From Anarhynchus alexandrinus (taxonomy: Eukaryota; Chordata; Aves; Charadriiformes; Charadriidae), in contig VUYV01000008.1 of assembly GCA_008711295.1 (NCBI GenBank), positions 1,098,686 to 1,162,685 on the forward strand: a stretch of DNA of 64,000 nucleotides. The letters are read 5' to 3'. Each line of letters starts with the position of its first letter. Positions within the stretch are counted from its first letter, which is position 1. Shown piece by piece: positions 9,701 through 19,600 of the stretch. The position numbers and the translations under genes are program-made. The notes beneath the pieces were generated by a model. The model searched no databases and was not told the DNA's origin. It saw nothing but the letters and a program-made list of their open reading frames with translations.

Positions 9701-12700
9701 ACAGAGGCACAGAGAGACATCCCCATAGGCCTGAGGCAGGGAGAGCGGGAATGCCCCGCAGAAAGCACGCCTCACCTCTGAGAGCTCCCCAGACGGCATC
9801 CGCAGAGAGCAGCAAGGAGCCTTCCGAGACAGAAAGCTTATCTGAAACACAGCATCAGAGGGGCCAGCGCTGGCATCAGGTTCCACACTCCATCACACGC
9901 TGCTACAGGCCGCAACAGCCCCAGCTATGGGGTTGCAGCCGCACCAGGCAGAGGTTTTGATATAGGACTGCATCCTGGGATCCCAGAGAACAGATTTTTG
10001 GGTTTGGTTTTTTGTTTTAAACCTCTCCCACTGCTTTATCGGCATCCTCAGGTAAGTCACTCCCTCCCTGCCCCAGTTTCTCAGCAATAGTGAGGATGCT
10101 GCCTCCCCAAAATTGGAGGCAAGTGCTGCATGGTGCCATTTCCAACTGACGGGCACAGATACAGCCGCACTCCCGCTCCAGTCACTCCCTCCCGCTCCTA
10201 ACCCCGATACTCACAGTTTTCCTTGGAGTCCAGGTTGGGAAACCCATCGCAGCCCGGCGTGGCAACAAAGACAAGGAGCTGAGTGCAGGCCGTCCCCCAG
10301 GGCGGCTCATTCTCTGCAAAGAACACAGACCACAGACATCAACCCCATCCTGGTTCTTTTCCCTGCTTCCAGTCCACCACCATGTTCCCAGCCCAGCTAG
10401 CGATGGAGGTGCAGGAGTACGTGGACTTTTAACACATGTGGCAGAAACAGGCACCCCCTCCTTCACCCCTGAGCAGGCACAGGGGTGTTCAGCAGGGACT
10501 TCTTTCAACAAAGGCAACCAGGAGCAGATGAGCCGATCCCAACCTTAAGTGTAGAGAAGGTTTGCTGGTGAGGAAGGTCCCAGGGAAGGTTTCACAGTGG
10601 AAGTTTAAATGACCACACAAAGGAGAAGAGACATCGGAGCCCCAGAAGCTTCCTGGAGGAGAGACATCAGAGCCCTGAAGGCTTCCTGGACACCAGCCCC
10701 TGCTCTAAGCCACAGCTGCAACTACTCAAATCTTCTCCAGAGGTGGTGAAAAGCTTCATGTTTCCAAACTCTTCCAGCACTGGGAAAAAAGCACGAACCC
10801 AAGAGCTCTACTACCCTACCCGCACTTCTTAGAAAGGGCAAAGAAACCCTGTAAAAAAGGATAGAGAATGATGCCAGGCATACTGCGGAGTTGGGCTGAG
10901 TTAGAGGCCACCAAAAGGTCTCGCCCAGCACAGAAAGGCTCCTAACCGACTTCACCTTCTGCAGAGCAGATCCCAAGTGCAGCAGCTGGAAAAATAAACC
11001 CAGCCACATTCAGACCCCAAGCAGGAGCTCTGGTCACACCTTCCCATCTGAAGGAGCACCTCCAAGGATGCACAGCCACAAGTCCTCCCCAACTCCAAAG
11101 GGAGGTGTTCAGCCTTTGCTGAGAGCCATGGGTCTACTCACAGCAGTCTCTGGCCAGGAGGAACTGGGATTAGCCAGGGTGGGACCCTGCTAATCACAGC
11201 CAAGGCCCATGCCTACACTCCCACTGCATTCCCAGGAACAGCTAATGCTCATTATGGTCACTAAAAAATAAAAAGCTTGGCTCTGAGCAAGCCTGGTCAG
11301 AAGCCGGGCACCAAACAGACTTCAGAGAGACCATGGCACTGCCAGTGTTTGGGTGAAATGCAGAGAGCCTGTGCTCCAAAGCTCACAGGTGCCAGAACCC
11401 CTAAATTTCTCCATGAAGGAAGGGCAAAACCTTCACAGAGAGAAGGGAAACGGCTCAAAGACAGTCCTTGGTTTTGAGCCTTCCTCTCAGTTACAGACGA
11501 GCTGGTAGCCAAGGCAACCTCACAGATGTGCGAGCTGGCACGCCAGCACAGCAAGACCTGCTTCCTCTGCTCGGCAAGACAGCAGCTCACCAGGGACGGC
11601 CACTCTCAAGCCTGGGGACACAGGAAAAACTCATTCTGTTGAGAAGCCTCAATAGAGCTGGTCCCACCACCATGCACCATGTTTAAACCCGCCCTGGGAG
11701 ACATCACCAAGCCTAAATGTGGCCTCCTTGGCCAAGCAGCAGGTAAGGCGCCAGCACGATCACACCTAGAAGGCAATGCAGATGGGCGCAGCAGGGGACC
11801 AGTGACCCATCAACCACAAAGGCTGAAGTTCACGGTTCAAAAGAGCACTGTGAAGGTGCACGTCAAGTTAATTGTGGTCATGTACTGGAAGATAAGAACA
11901 CTAACACGACTGCGGCAGGATGGCAGTGATAAGACATCAGGTACAGCAGGTCCTGGCTTGAACTCCACACAGGGTCCTGGGTGTCTTCCAGACTCGTTTC
12001 AGAGCTGCCCAGCTTAATGACAAGAAACAAGGGAAGAGCAGCAAGGGAAATCCCAATTAGAGATCTGGGAAAAAAAACCAATATTCTTCACCTTAAGGGT
12101 GGTCAAACACTGCAGCAAGGGCTCAGTTCTCCACGCAGGAATGCCACAATTCCAGCTAGACACAGCAGCCTTCCCCAACTGCAAAGCTGTTTCCAACTCC
12201 AGGCTTGGCTCTGTTTTGAGCCAGGGCTTGACCAAAGATGTCCCTCCTAACTTAAATCGGTCTCAGTTTTCATGCTACAAGTCCAGGATGAATGCAGAGT
12301 TCAGACATAGTCTTTCTTGCTTGTTAAATTGACATAGCAGCTTTCTGAAACAAACATAAAATGGTTTCTGTCTTATTTTCTCTATTAATAGAAACTATTT
12401 TCTTCCATACGGGGTTTCCATTGCCTGTTATTACTAACCACCCATGTGGAAAAGAAAAGAAAGGAAGGTAAAGAGGGAAAAAAGCCCTAAAATTAAGCGT
12501 GTGCTTTGAGCGTCATAAAGCAGGACATATGGAAAGCAGTGAGTATGCACACAGAGCTTAATCTCATGATCATAAGAAGATGCTCCAAGTGATTTCATGG
12601 TCACGTTTCCCCTTCAAGAGGAACAGGAAAATGTGAATAATTACATCAGCTATTCAGTTCCTAGCAGCAAAAAAGAAACCAGGGGAGTCTTCTCAACTCC

Positions 12701-14199
12701 CAAATCAAAACTTATTTCTATTGCTACTTACAAGAGTTGAAGAAATAAAATAAGCCAAACGGTTCTTCTCAGTGTTTCAAGCTTGCCTTTGTCGAAGCAC
12801 GAAGTGCTCAAGACGAAGCAGAGCAGCTTCCAATGCTGTCACCCTTCTCCGCTTTGATCAGCGGCGACAGAGTTCACACTGACATTTAAAACACTCAGAA
12901 GCAGAGTTACTCGCTCTTTTTGATGAATGAAGCATTTCATATTTCCCAGCTACAGCGCTTCAGGTTGCTGCAGACCCACGCAGGCACTGAGCATCCCTGC
13001 GTGCCAGCTCCCAAGCCTGCGTATTTGCCTCTGCGAATGCAGCCAGAGAATTTCCTGCGTTTCACCCTTGCCACGCAACAGGCGCTATCATGAAGAAGTC
13101 TGGGAGCAAGAAACCTTTACAACCTGTCCCAAATCAAGCCCAGGCTCTCAAAGCTTTTGCCTTTCCTTGTCTTACCCTACAATTCCAGGATTAATCCAAG
13201 AGTTACTACCTCTCTGCCAGAAAAGCCACGCTGCCTTGGGATGCTCAGCAGCTCACCTTGGGCAGAAAGAGCCCCGTGGCATGAATATGTACTTGCTAGA
13301 AACACACATGGGAGCGACAAGAGTCTTTCCTCAAGGCAAAGCTTCACACTGGACACCAAGAGCCACTAGAAAGGGGAAGAGCCAAGACTTGCGAGAAGGA
13401 CTGAAGCTGGAGGGATTGCAGCAGCGGCAGCCGTTCTCCCCACAGTTGCAGGAAAAGGAAGCAAAAGGAAGCGCTGGGGAGCTGAAATGCGCTCTGGAGG
13501 AGATAAAAAATGAGCTAGGAAGAGCAAACTCTTGATAGCAAGAGCCTGACTCCTCGAAAGAAATGTCAGACAACTAGCGCTCGCCCTACCCAACAACATT
13601 AGATGTATTTTACGTGGAAACGCGCGCGCCACGGGCATCACCCTCCGCGTACCAGCGCAACGCTGCCCTTTGCTACCAGAGGCAACTCAAGCCCCGGCGC
13701 CACCAGCCCACAGCCACCATCTCCCCTCGCCACCAGCCCCTGCTGAACTGAGGGAATGAGTGGGTTAAAAAAAAGCAGATCACCCCACAAAACGCGCGGG
13801 TTTGGGTTTGCGGGTTGGTTTTTTTGTAAGAATAAAGCCACACGTGACAGGGCCAACTGCCCTTCCAGCGGCCCCCTCCTCCCCACACGGGGAGACCGCC
13901 GAGCGCCCCCCTCCCCTACTCCGCCCCGCCGGCAGCCCCCGCCCCGCCTCACCGGTCGGGCGGGCGGCGGCGAAGAGCAGCGCCCGGTACCGCTGGAAGG
14001 CCGCCTCCAGCACGGCGCAGCCCGGCCCCACGGCGGAGCCGCCGGCGTAGGCGAAGTGGAAGCGGCGGGGAGACAACGAGCAGCGGCGGCCGCCGCCACC
14101 GCCCGGCGGAGAACGCTGGGCCTGCGGCTGGGGCCAGACGGCGGCCGCCGGCGCCAGCAGCAGCGCCGCCGCCAGCAGCAGCGCCCGCCCTGCCGCCAT
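3669..14199 (-). CDS. HEXA: Beta-hexosaminidase subunit alpha, complete in 14 exons
   Basis: This is the lysosomal GH20 enzyme subunit that, as an alpha/beta dimer with GM2 activator, removes terminal GalNAc from GM2 ganglioside. Fourteen exons with GT/AG borders join in frame to 1,587 nt (528 residues plus stop; human has 529), and 11 of 14 exon lengths equal the human ones as I recall them. Visible features are a hydrophobic Ala/Leu signal peptide (residues 1-20), substrate-site R178 in TSRHYLP, D207, H262, the catalytic GGDEVDF pair D322-E323, W373, Y420, W459 and E461. The alpha-specific loop ([13 protein letters not shown], from 280) and N422-R423 in WYLNRISYG separate it from HEXB. The start ATG has context GCGACATGG. 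Small introns (98-828 bases) hold no recognised elements, except a CR1 tail in intron 7. It looks intact and functional. Confidence 0.96.
4227..4331 (-). CDS. HEXA: HEXA exon 13
   Basis: This 105-nt exon, the human length, has acceptor TTCAAG/GCCGAG and donor CTTGG/GTAACC. It encodes [19 protein letters not shown] and a C-terminal segment with a disulfide cysteine. N486-A-T is a sequon absent from human. Confidence 0.94.
4718..4808 (-). CDS. HEXA: HEXA exon 12
   Basis: This 91-nt exon, the human length, has acceptor TGGCAG/GCAGCC and donor CTCTG/GTAAGA. It encodes [18 protein letters not shown], with active-site W459 and E461. It has no long open frame of its own and was found by reading the minus strand directly. 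Confidence 0.95.
5129..5309 (-). CDS. HEXA: HEXA exon 11
   Basis: This 181-nt exon is one codon shorter than in human. Acceptor CTTCAG/GTGAGG and donor TTGAAG/GTGTGT bound it. It encodes [16 protein letters not shown], including Y420 and the alpha-specific N422-R423 pair that recognises the GM2 sialic acid. Two sequons not in human appear, N395-S-T and N405-V-T. Confidence 0.95.
5765..5837 (-). CDS. HEXA: HEXA exon 10
   Basis: This 73-nt exon, the human length, has acceptor CTCCAG/GCTTCT and donor GTGAAG/GTGAGC. It encodes [20 protein letters not shown], with the substrate-lining W373. Confidence 0.95.
6198..6284 (-). CDS. HEXA: HEXA exon 9
   Basis: This 87-nt exon, the human length, has acceptor TTACACAG/GAAATC and donor TCCAGAG/GTAAGG. 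It encodes [20 protein letters not shown] and LESFYIQ, a barrel helix. Confidence 0.95.
6595..6775 (-). CDS. HEXA: HEXA exon 8 (catalytic pair)
   Basis: This 181-nt exon, the human length, has acceptor ACCCAG/GTGCTC and donor TGCTG/GTGAGT. It carries the alpha-subunit loop that contacts GM2 activator ([10 protein letters not shown]), the conserved sequon N295-S-T and the GH20 catalytic motif [13 protein letters not shown] with D322-E323. Confidence 0.97.
7610..7731 (+). mobile_element. CR1 LINE 3' tail in HEXA intron 7
   Basis: The text (TCAAGGCCAGGCTGGATGGG, GAGCAACCTGGTCTAGTGGA, ending CCAACCTATGACTCTATGAC) matches the 3' end of avian CR1. The element is 5'-truncated to about 120 bases, as is usual, and lies antisense to HEXA. 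There is no coding capacity. Confidence 0.85.
7953..8085 (-). CDS. HEXA: HEXA exon 7
   Basis: This 133-nt exon, the human length, has acceptor CCCCAG/GGAGCT and donor GTCCAG/GTGAGG. It encodes [20 protein letters not shown] and then HTLSWGP, with the catalytic-site residues D258 and H262. The split codon at its end keeps G269. Confidence 0.96.
8184..8285 (-). CDS. HEXA: HEXA exon 6
   Basis: This 102-nt exon, the human length, has acceptor TTCCCAG/GACGTC and donor AAGCAG/GTAACC. It encodes [17 protein letters not shown], carrying H204 and D207 of the TIM-barrel active site. Confidence 0.96.
9114..9224 (-). CDS. HEXA: HEXA exon 5
   Basis: This 111-nt exon, the human length, is bounded by GCATGCAG and GTAGGG. 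It encodes residues 154-190, including the conserved sequon N157-E-T and [16 protein letters not shown] with R178, the residue that contacts the substrate and is mutated in human B1-variant Tay-Sachs disease. Confidence 0.96.
9568..9614 (-). CDS. HEXA: HEXA exon 4
   Basis: This 47-nt exon, the human length, has acceptor CTGCAG/GCCTGG and donor GCACG/GTGAGT. It encodes [15 protein letters not shown], ending at the junction of the GH20b domain and the TIM barrel. Confidence 0.94.
9776..9841 (-). CDS. HEXA: HEXA exon 3
   Basis: This 66-nt exon, the human length, has acceptor TTTCAG/ATAAGC and donor AGAG/GTGAGG. It encodes the [15 protein letters not shown] segment of the N-terminal GH20b domain. 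The human sequon at N115 (N-Y-T) reads N-Y-K here and is lost. Confidence 0.94.
10215..10313 (-). CDS. HEXA: HEXA exon 2
   Basis: Acceptor TTTGCAG/AGAATG and donor AAAACT/GTGAGT bound 99 nt in frame with exon 1. It encodes [20 protein letters not shown], matching the human LVVSVVTPGCNQLPTLES region with its disulfide cysteine. It is two codons longer than the human exon, offsetting the shorter exon 1. Confidence 0.92.
10628..10690 (+). repeat. Two-copy 33-bp tandem duplication
   Basis: GAGACATCGGAGCCCCAGAA at 10628 recurs as GAGACATCAGAGCCCTGAAG at 10661, each followed by GCTTCCTGGA. The copies differ by a few bases, so the duplication is not very recent. Confidence 0.75.
13839..13848 (+). 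promoter_or_regulatory. HEXA: CLEAR-like E-box (TFEB/TFE3) by HEXA exon 1
   Basis: The sequence CACACGTGAC matches the lysosomal CLEAR consensus GTCACGTGAC at eight of ten positions, including the whole CACGTGAC core. It lies in intron 1, about 350 bases downstream of the HEXA start codon and at the edge of the CpG island. Mammalian HEXA is a known TFEB target, so the site is plausible; binding is untested. A second CACGTG lies upstream at 14553-14558. Confidence 0.45.
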
Positions 14200-14450
14200 G
14201 TCGCGCCCCGCAGCCTGAGGGAGGGGGGCGGCGCCGCGAAATGGCAGCTCGGCCCCGCGGGGCCGGGCTCGGCCGCCGCCATCACCTCACGGCCCCCTCA
14301 AGGCGGCGGCTCCCCCGTCCCCGAGTCCTCGTCCCAGAGGGGTGGCTTTACCCGAGCGAACGCCTCTGGATTTGTAAATGGCAAAGCCTTCGAGCTCCCT
14401 GTCGAGGGTCGTTTCTTCCCCAGCCCTTCCACCATGCTCCCTGCCCGTCC
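13860..14450 (-). promoter_or_regulatory. HEXA: HEXA CpG-island promoter and leader
   Basis: A dense GC- and CpG-rich block covers exon 1 and about 250 bases upstream of its ATG, with a GC box-like GGGGGCGG (14223 onward) and no TATA box. A minus-strand ATG at 14280-14282 (GTGATGGCGG) is out of frame with the HEXA start and could act as an upstream start if transcription begins beyond it. The transcription start is not determined. Confidence 0.6.
13953..14199 (-). CDS. HEXA: HEXA exon 1 (coding part)
   Basis: It encodes residues 1 to 82 plus one base: a signal peptide rich in Ala/Leu, then the propeptide part with [15 protein letters not shown] matching the human GCSVLDEAFQRYR segment. The donor reads ACCG/GTGAGG. 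The stretch after the signal peptide (PPGGGGGRR) is GC-driven and diverges from mammals; the exon is 6 nt shorter than in human. Confidence 0.93.
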
Positions 14451-14993
14451 TGGGGCGTCTCAGCAGCCCGGATTCGGGGGTTGAAGGAGAAGATTAGTGA
14501 TTTAAAACACATATTTCACCTGCCTGCACCGCTTTCCAGCACTGTGAACACGCACGTGCTTTGGATCCACCTTGGGTTTTGGCACCTTGTGTTGGTACCG
14601 TGCATTTTTATGAATAGTGGTGGATGTAATGCGGCCCTTGCGCAGGTTTCCAGGGATATTTTACAGGCGGCGGGTGAAATATTGGGTGGGTTGTACAAAA
14701 AAAAGGGCTTTATCCTGTGGTGGAGCCTCACACTGAGGTGGTGTGTTGCAGAGACGCTCTCCACACAGCCTTTGGCTTTTGCAAGGAAACCCTTAACCTC
14801 AGATGAACTCTTTATTTTGCCTCCTCCCTCCCAGCCCTGTGTTCCTCAGCAATCCCCAAGTCAAATAAGGACCCTCAAGCCCAGGTCTTACCTGACCAAT
14901 TGCCGGCACAACCCCACCAACTCCTACACGGGAACCAACTCCATCAAATTATTAAAAAAATTGTTATCCCAGCCCGTCCTGAGCAAGCAGTGA
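14241..14993 (+). other. Long open frame divergent from the HEXA promoter
   Basis: A 250-codon frame with a true ATG starts inside the HEXA CpG island and reads away from HEXA. Its first third is GC-driven (Arg/Pro/Ala) and the rest is more balanced, with segments such as ISDLKHIFHLP. I recognise no family, and no signal peptide or splice structure supports it. It is probably a chance frame in a divergent promoter region; a divergent noncoding transcript is possible. Confidence 0.15.
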
Positions 14994-16201
14994 AGCCGCC
15001 GGAAAGCTCCAAGCTATGGGGATTGTTGAGAGGCGTGGAGAGCAAGCAGGAAATTAAAAAAATGCCATGGGAGAAAGCACAACAAGGGAGATGGAGGTGG
15101 TCCCATCACACCGGCACAAGATGAAAAATCCACTTTGCCTGAGCAGGACACAACCATGGAAAAGTCTGGTGGGGAATGTAAGGGATTGTCCCTCAGGTGA
15201 GCAGCACAGGGAGAGCCAGGGGCACCAGGAAAAAAAAAAAGCATTTTGCAGAAAAACCCTCAAGGAACTCACTGTTAAAGGTTACAAAAGCACCAGCGCA
15301 AAGCTGGGGACTGATGGTGGAAGGAGGACACAGGGGAGGGGGGCGTTCAGCGGAGCTGGGAAGGAAGGTTTGGGAGGGATGGAAAAAGATGCTCACTAGG
15401 GGTGAGAGAGCCTGTGAGGTACTGCAAAGGCGTTGGGGGTATCAGGAAGGTGGAGAAGTCATAGGGATGCTGAGCAGCAGGAGGGGATCACGGTTAGGTT
15501 TGGGATTGTGGGAATTTCATGAGATTAGTGAAAATGAGTAGGGGCGCTCAGGTCAGGGTTAAGGATCACGCATAGATGGAGGAGATGGGCTCCACCAGGA
15601 ATGGGGTCAGAGAGACACAGCTAGTACTGCCATGAGCTTAACACCTACATGGTGCTGCATTCTTCTTCCACAACCCCGTGGAGCAGGAAAGACCACCCAT
15701 CCACCTAAGGGAAGGTGAGCCAGGACCTAGGATAGGCACAACACCTTATCAGCTGGGTGCAGCCCCACAACCAGGCAAGTAGAGCATGGTGGTGGCAACA
15801 ATAGGGCCCATCAACAGTGCAGGTGTCACCTGGCAAAAGCAAGTCACCAAGATACATCTGAGATCACTCTGGGAAAGCCTAGAAGCAGATGGACCTACAG
15901 GACAGCTCAGAAAAAAAAGTGGCTGCCCAGACCTCAGCTTAAATGGAGCTCCTGGAGCAATGGGTCATGGGTGGAGGTCCCAGGTGAGGCTGATTAGGAT
16001 AATTTAAGCCTGTTGGTGCCCCTAGGCTCCTGACAATCCTCACTCATCCCTTGTTTTTCCTACAGAGAGGTGGTAGGGCCCCAATTCAGCACGATAGCAC
16101 ATGCCAGGCTGTTTCCTCATGATTCTTCTGACTAGTGCTGTTGCTCCAGGATGTTGGTCCCTCTCTGTCCACATCACACGGCAAGGAGGGATGTGGAGGA
16201 G

Positions 16202-16251
16202 GATGCCTATATTCCAACCTGTGATGGATGTCTATATTCCAACCTCCGTTG
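16202..16251 (+). repeat. Two-copy 25-bp direct repeat
   Basis: GATGCCTATATTCCAACCT at 16202 recurs as GATGTCTATATTCCAACCT at 16227, followed by related tails (GTGATG and CCGTTG). It is a small local duplication. Confidence 0.7.
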
Positions 16252-16619
16252 GACCTCTGGAAAGCTATTTTTTGTGTTCAAGTTTTCCTCTGCTTGTCTC
16301 AGGGCTGCTGCTGGTCTGCAGGCAGCTTCTGTGATCTTGAGTGGGGTTTGTTGCCTTCCACCGTACAAACCTCCGAAGCGCCAGCTGTTACCACTGCTTT
16401 TTCAACAGCGTCATTTGATTCCAGTATCTCTGGGCTTTTTCTTCAAGTAGCTTCACCGTATTAAAATTGCAGGGGAAGAAAAAAAACAAAACAAAACAAG
16501 ACAGTTTGTTGCTGTGTTGCTTCAGGCAATGTCAGCAGCATCAGCAGGGCTGCGCGTCCCAGCATGTGAGACTGAAATGCGAAAGTGCCCTGGCCTGAAG
16601 CAAATCCTTATTTCAGTTT

Positions 16620-16645
16620 GGGGGGGGGAGGGCGGGAAAGGGGGC
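16620..16645 (+). other. G-quadruplex-forming motif
   Basis: Nine G followed by A, GGG, C, GGG, AAA and GGGGG satisfies the four-G-run pattern with loops of 1-3 bases. It lies in intergenic DNA about 6 kb from the ARIH1 start and 2.4 kb from the HEXA start. Function is unknown. Confidence 0.6.
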
Positions 16646-19600
16646 GGCATGTTCACCACACTTATGTAAAAGCGTTGTGATCATAGCTTTCAGTCGAAAT
16701 ATTCAAGCCTTTCTGTGGATTCTGTTGTTGTTGCTATTTTAGGGGACCTGATGTCTCCGGGGGATGACTCAGAGAAGTTCATCTGTAGCTGGCCAGTATT
16801 AATCTAGACTAGCAGTCTGATTCAGGAATGCATCTTTATGTAAGAAAACTACTTATGCATGTGCTTAACTTTGGAGCTTGGCTGAAAGAAACTGGCGTAC
16901 GCACTGTCCTGCATCAGGCATGAAGCAGCAGTAGCCAGAAGCTGTTGATGCTCTTCAGTAGCTCACGGCCTGGGAGCATTTCTCCAGGGTGATACGTCCA
17001 CCTGGGAAGGTTGGCTTCTTCGAGGGTAATTCAGCAAGGAACAAGCAGGGAGTAAATGGGGAGACACAAGGTTCAGAGCTTACCCAGCCTCCCCACGGCA
17101 CCTCTGCTCACCCTAACCTGGATCACCAGCCCTGCAGCAGGGACGTACCGGCTCAGAGGCACTTTAATGTCAGCATGCAGGGTTAAGCTGGGCGCTGAAA
17201 ACATCACACTGGCCTAGCCAGGTGATGCCTGTTGCAGAAGTACCTGCAAACCCCTCTTGTCATCTCTTTGACTGCAAGAGCTGGAAGCCAAGGTGCTGGG
17301 GGACTCTGCAGACAACTGTGCTGCACCAGGGCTCTGCTGGATTACCTGCTTACTACCATTAATTGAATTTGGTAGAAATCCAATTTCATTTTTCTGCCAT
17401 AAATTGTTATAAAATCTGGCCGGTGTCACACTTGGGTCTTTCTGGTTGGTTCTCCTTCAGGGCATGAAGGTGGCCTTTGGGCTGTCAGTGCAGTTCCTTG
17501 TTTGACAACATTTTTTTAAAGTATAAACCCATTTATTATGCTCCCTAATTCGCTGTAATGTTGGCTGCCTCTGCATTTAATCAGGAAGGCGTTTTGCATA
17601 CGGATTCCTCAGCTGGTGAGAATCGTATGAGCCAGTGAAAGGGGAGCGGAGTAAGCCGTTCATGGAAACCTTCATAGAGCATGAGTTTTCTGTTTGCTTT
17701 GCTCTTGGAGCCAAACATTGTCTAAGCATACTCACTCCTGAATGAAGCCAGCTCCCAGGTCAAGGGACCTGCTGGTGGTATGGCTGGAAGAGGGCTTTGG
17801 AAAACACAGATGACCTTCTGGCAATGCCTGCAACTGCCTGTAGACCTCTGATTTGAATTTTGACATCTCAGAAGCTTTCTGTGCAAACATACTCTCTCCA
17901 CTTGCTTGTTTACCTCCCCTTTCGTCCTTGGTAAAATAATTACGGTATTTGGATCGCAACCAGCCGTGCATTTGTTGAAGTGACTTTACTTGTGGTGGTG
18001 GTCAGTGGCAGTAAAGGTTGGCAAGTGATGGTCCTTTGCAGGTGCGGACCCTCCTGTTGCACATCTCCATGTTTCAGGCACGATATTGCTCAGCGTGGTG
18101 TCACGCACACGCTGGCAGGGAGCAAGCCATCTGCACGAGTTGGTACTGATGTATCTGCTGTTCCAGCTCGTGGCTGCTCCATGCAGACGGAGCGTATGCT
18201 CCACTGGAGGTGGGATGACAAGGACACATTTCCTCTGTAGTGACATTGCTCATCTCGGAGTGACTCCCCTGAAGTTTGCTGCAGACATGGGCACACCAAG
18301 CAGCAGTGGCAGGCCACCAGCCTCACTGTGCTGTGACCTGAGCTGGGGCTTTCTACCGAAACCAGAGTGTTGTAGGAGAATGGGTGAGTCTCCCAGCTTC
18401 TCCCCGCTCTACCAGAGATACCCGACCATGAGGGGGTGGTGGAGGAGAAGCAGTGTCCTTCTCAGCCCCAGCGCTGCAGACTCTGAGCTGGAGAGGCTGA
18501 GGTACCGGCACCCATTTCATCGAGCAGAGGGGTGCTTGCATTTAAACACCCATCAAGAGCCAGGAGAGACAAGACGGAGCCAGGAGCTCCTAAATGAGAG
18601 CTAACCCTAAATCCATGTCCAGGGTATTTTCACCAGCCAGATCCTTCACTAACAGCTCAGCTTATCCGTGCTTTTGGGGGCTGAAGCAGGCTGGTGTACC
18701 GCACGCTGCTTTCAGAGCCACAAGCACGTATCCCAGCACTTTGCAAAGCACAGCACGACTTGTTTTCGTGTCTCTACATTTCCACCTTGACCACTGCATA
18801 TCATGCTAGATGCTGCCGTGGAACGGTTTAGCAGATGCACGTGGTAAATGAATTTCTCAGCACAGATGGAGTTGAGCAGAAGGGACCTCTTCAGAAGGGA
18901 GAGCACATGTAAGGGGGACGAGGCCTGGGAGATTCAGAGCGAGGAGGCAGGAGCGAGTCTCAGCGAGGAGGAATATTTCAACAATTTTGAACTTAAAAGT
19001 GGAGTTTAAGGCAAAAAGCTTGAGGTGAGATGTGTTAATCAGTCTGAAGGATTTGGGTTCCTGACTGGAGCTCAGCCTGGTGGTATTTGTGCTCTTGGTA
19101 TTATTTGCAAAGCCGCCTTTCCTCTGGATTATCTCCAGCTCGCACAGCTTTGGGATGGCTGAACAAACGGCGGTGATCCGAGGGGCATCTCAGCCCACAC
19201 TCCTGCTCGAGGTTGTCAGTGGGTGTGCAGGCAGTCTAACGCAAACCCGCAGCATCAAGAAATCTCCCATGCAGGATCTCCGTGTGCCTCGGGTGACAGA
19301 GGAGAAGGGCTTTTTCCAGACATCCCACCTGGCTCAAGGAGCGGTGGAGCAGGAGGGAGGCCGGCTGAGATGGGAGGTGCACCCCCGAACCCACGGGTGA
19401 AGCTCCCAGGGCAGGAGCCTGGGGGCAGCTGTGGTGTGGGGCACTTTCGCAGTGCTTTGGTATCGCGAAACGGGGCTTGTCACAGGGAGATGCTGCGAGG
19501 CTGAGTATTTGTGGCTGCCGTCCCTGGCTGCTCTCAGTCACGGCTGCGGGGCTGAGCTGGGATCAGTCAGAGCCTGTGGATGCGCGGTGACAAACTCCTC

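Larger units (their letters stand above)
10314..13952 (-). other. HEXA: HEXA intron 1
   Basis: This 3.6-kb intron is the longest in HEXA. It contains a 33-bp tandem duplication (10628-10690), a CLEAR-like site (13839-13848) and, on the antisense strand, a 202-codon open frame (12927-13535) with no recognisable homology. I saw no exon or mobile element in the remainder. Confidence 0.7.

Noticed and set aside
12927..13535. 202-codon ATG open frame on the plus strand in HEXA intron 1
   Set aside because: There is no recognisable protein family and no splice or promoter support. Human has an antisense transcript at HEXA (HEXA-AS1), but nothing in the sequence links this frame to it.
13638..14285. 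215-codon minus-strand frame over HEXA exon 1 and intron 1
   Set aside because: It is a shadow of exon 1 in another frame, held open by GC-rich sequence. It matters only as a possible overlapping upstream frame of the HEXA leader.
13756..14484. 242-codon plus-strand frame antisense to HEXA exon 1
   Set aside because: It is low-complexity Arg/Pro/Gly-rich sequence explained by the CpG island, with no ATG-supported start or homology.
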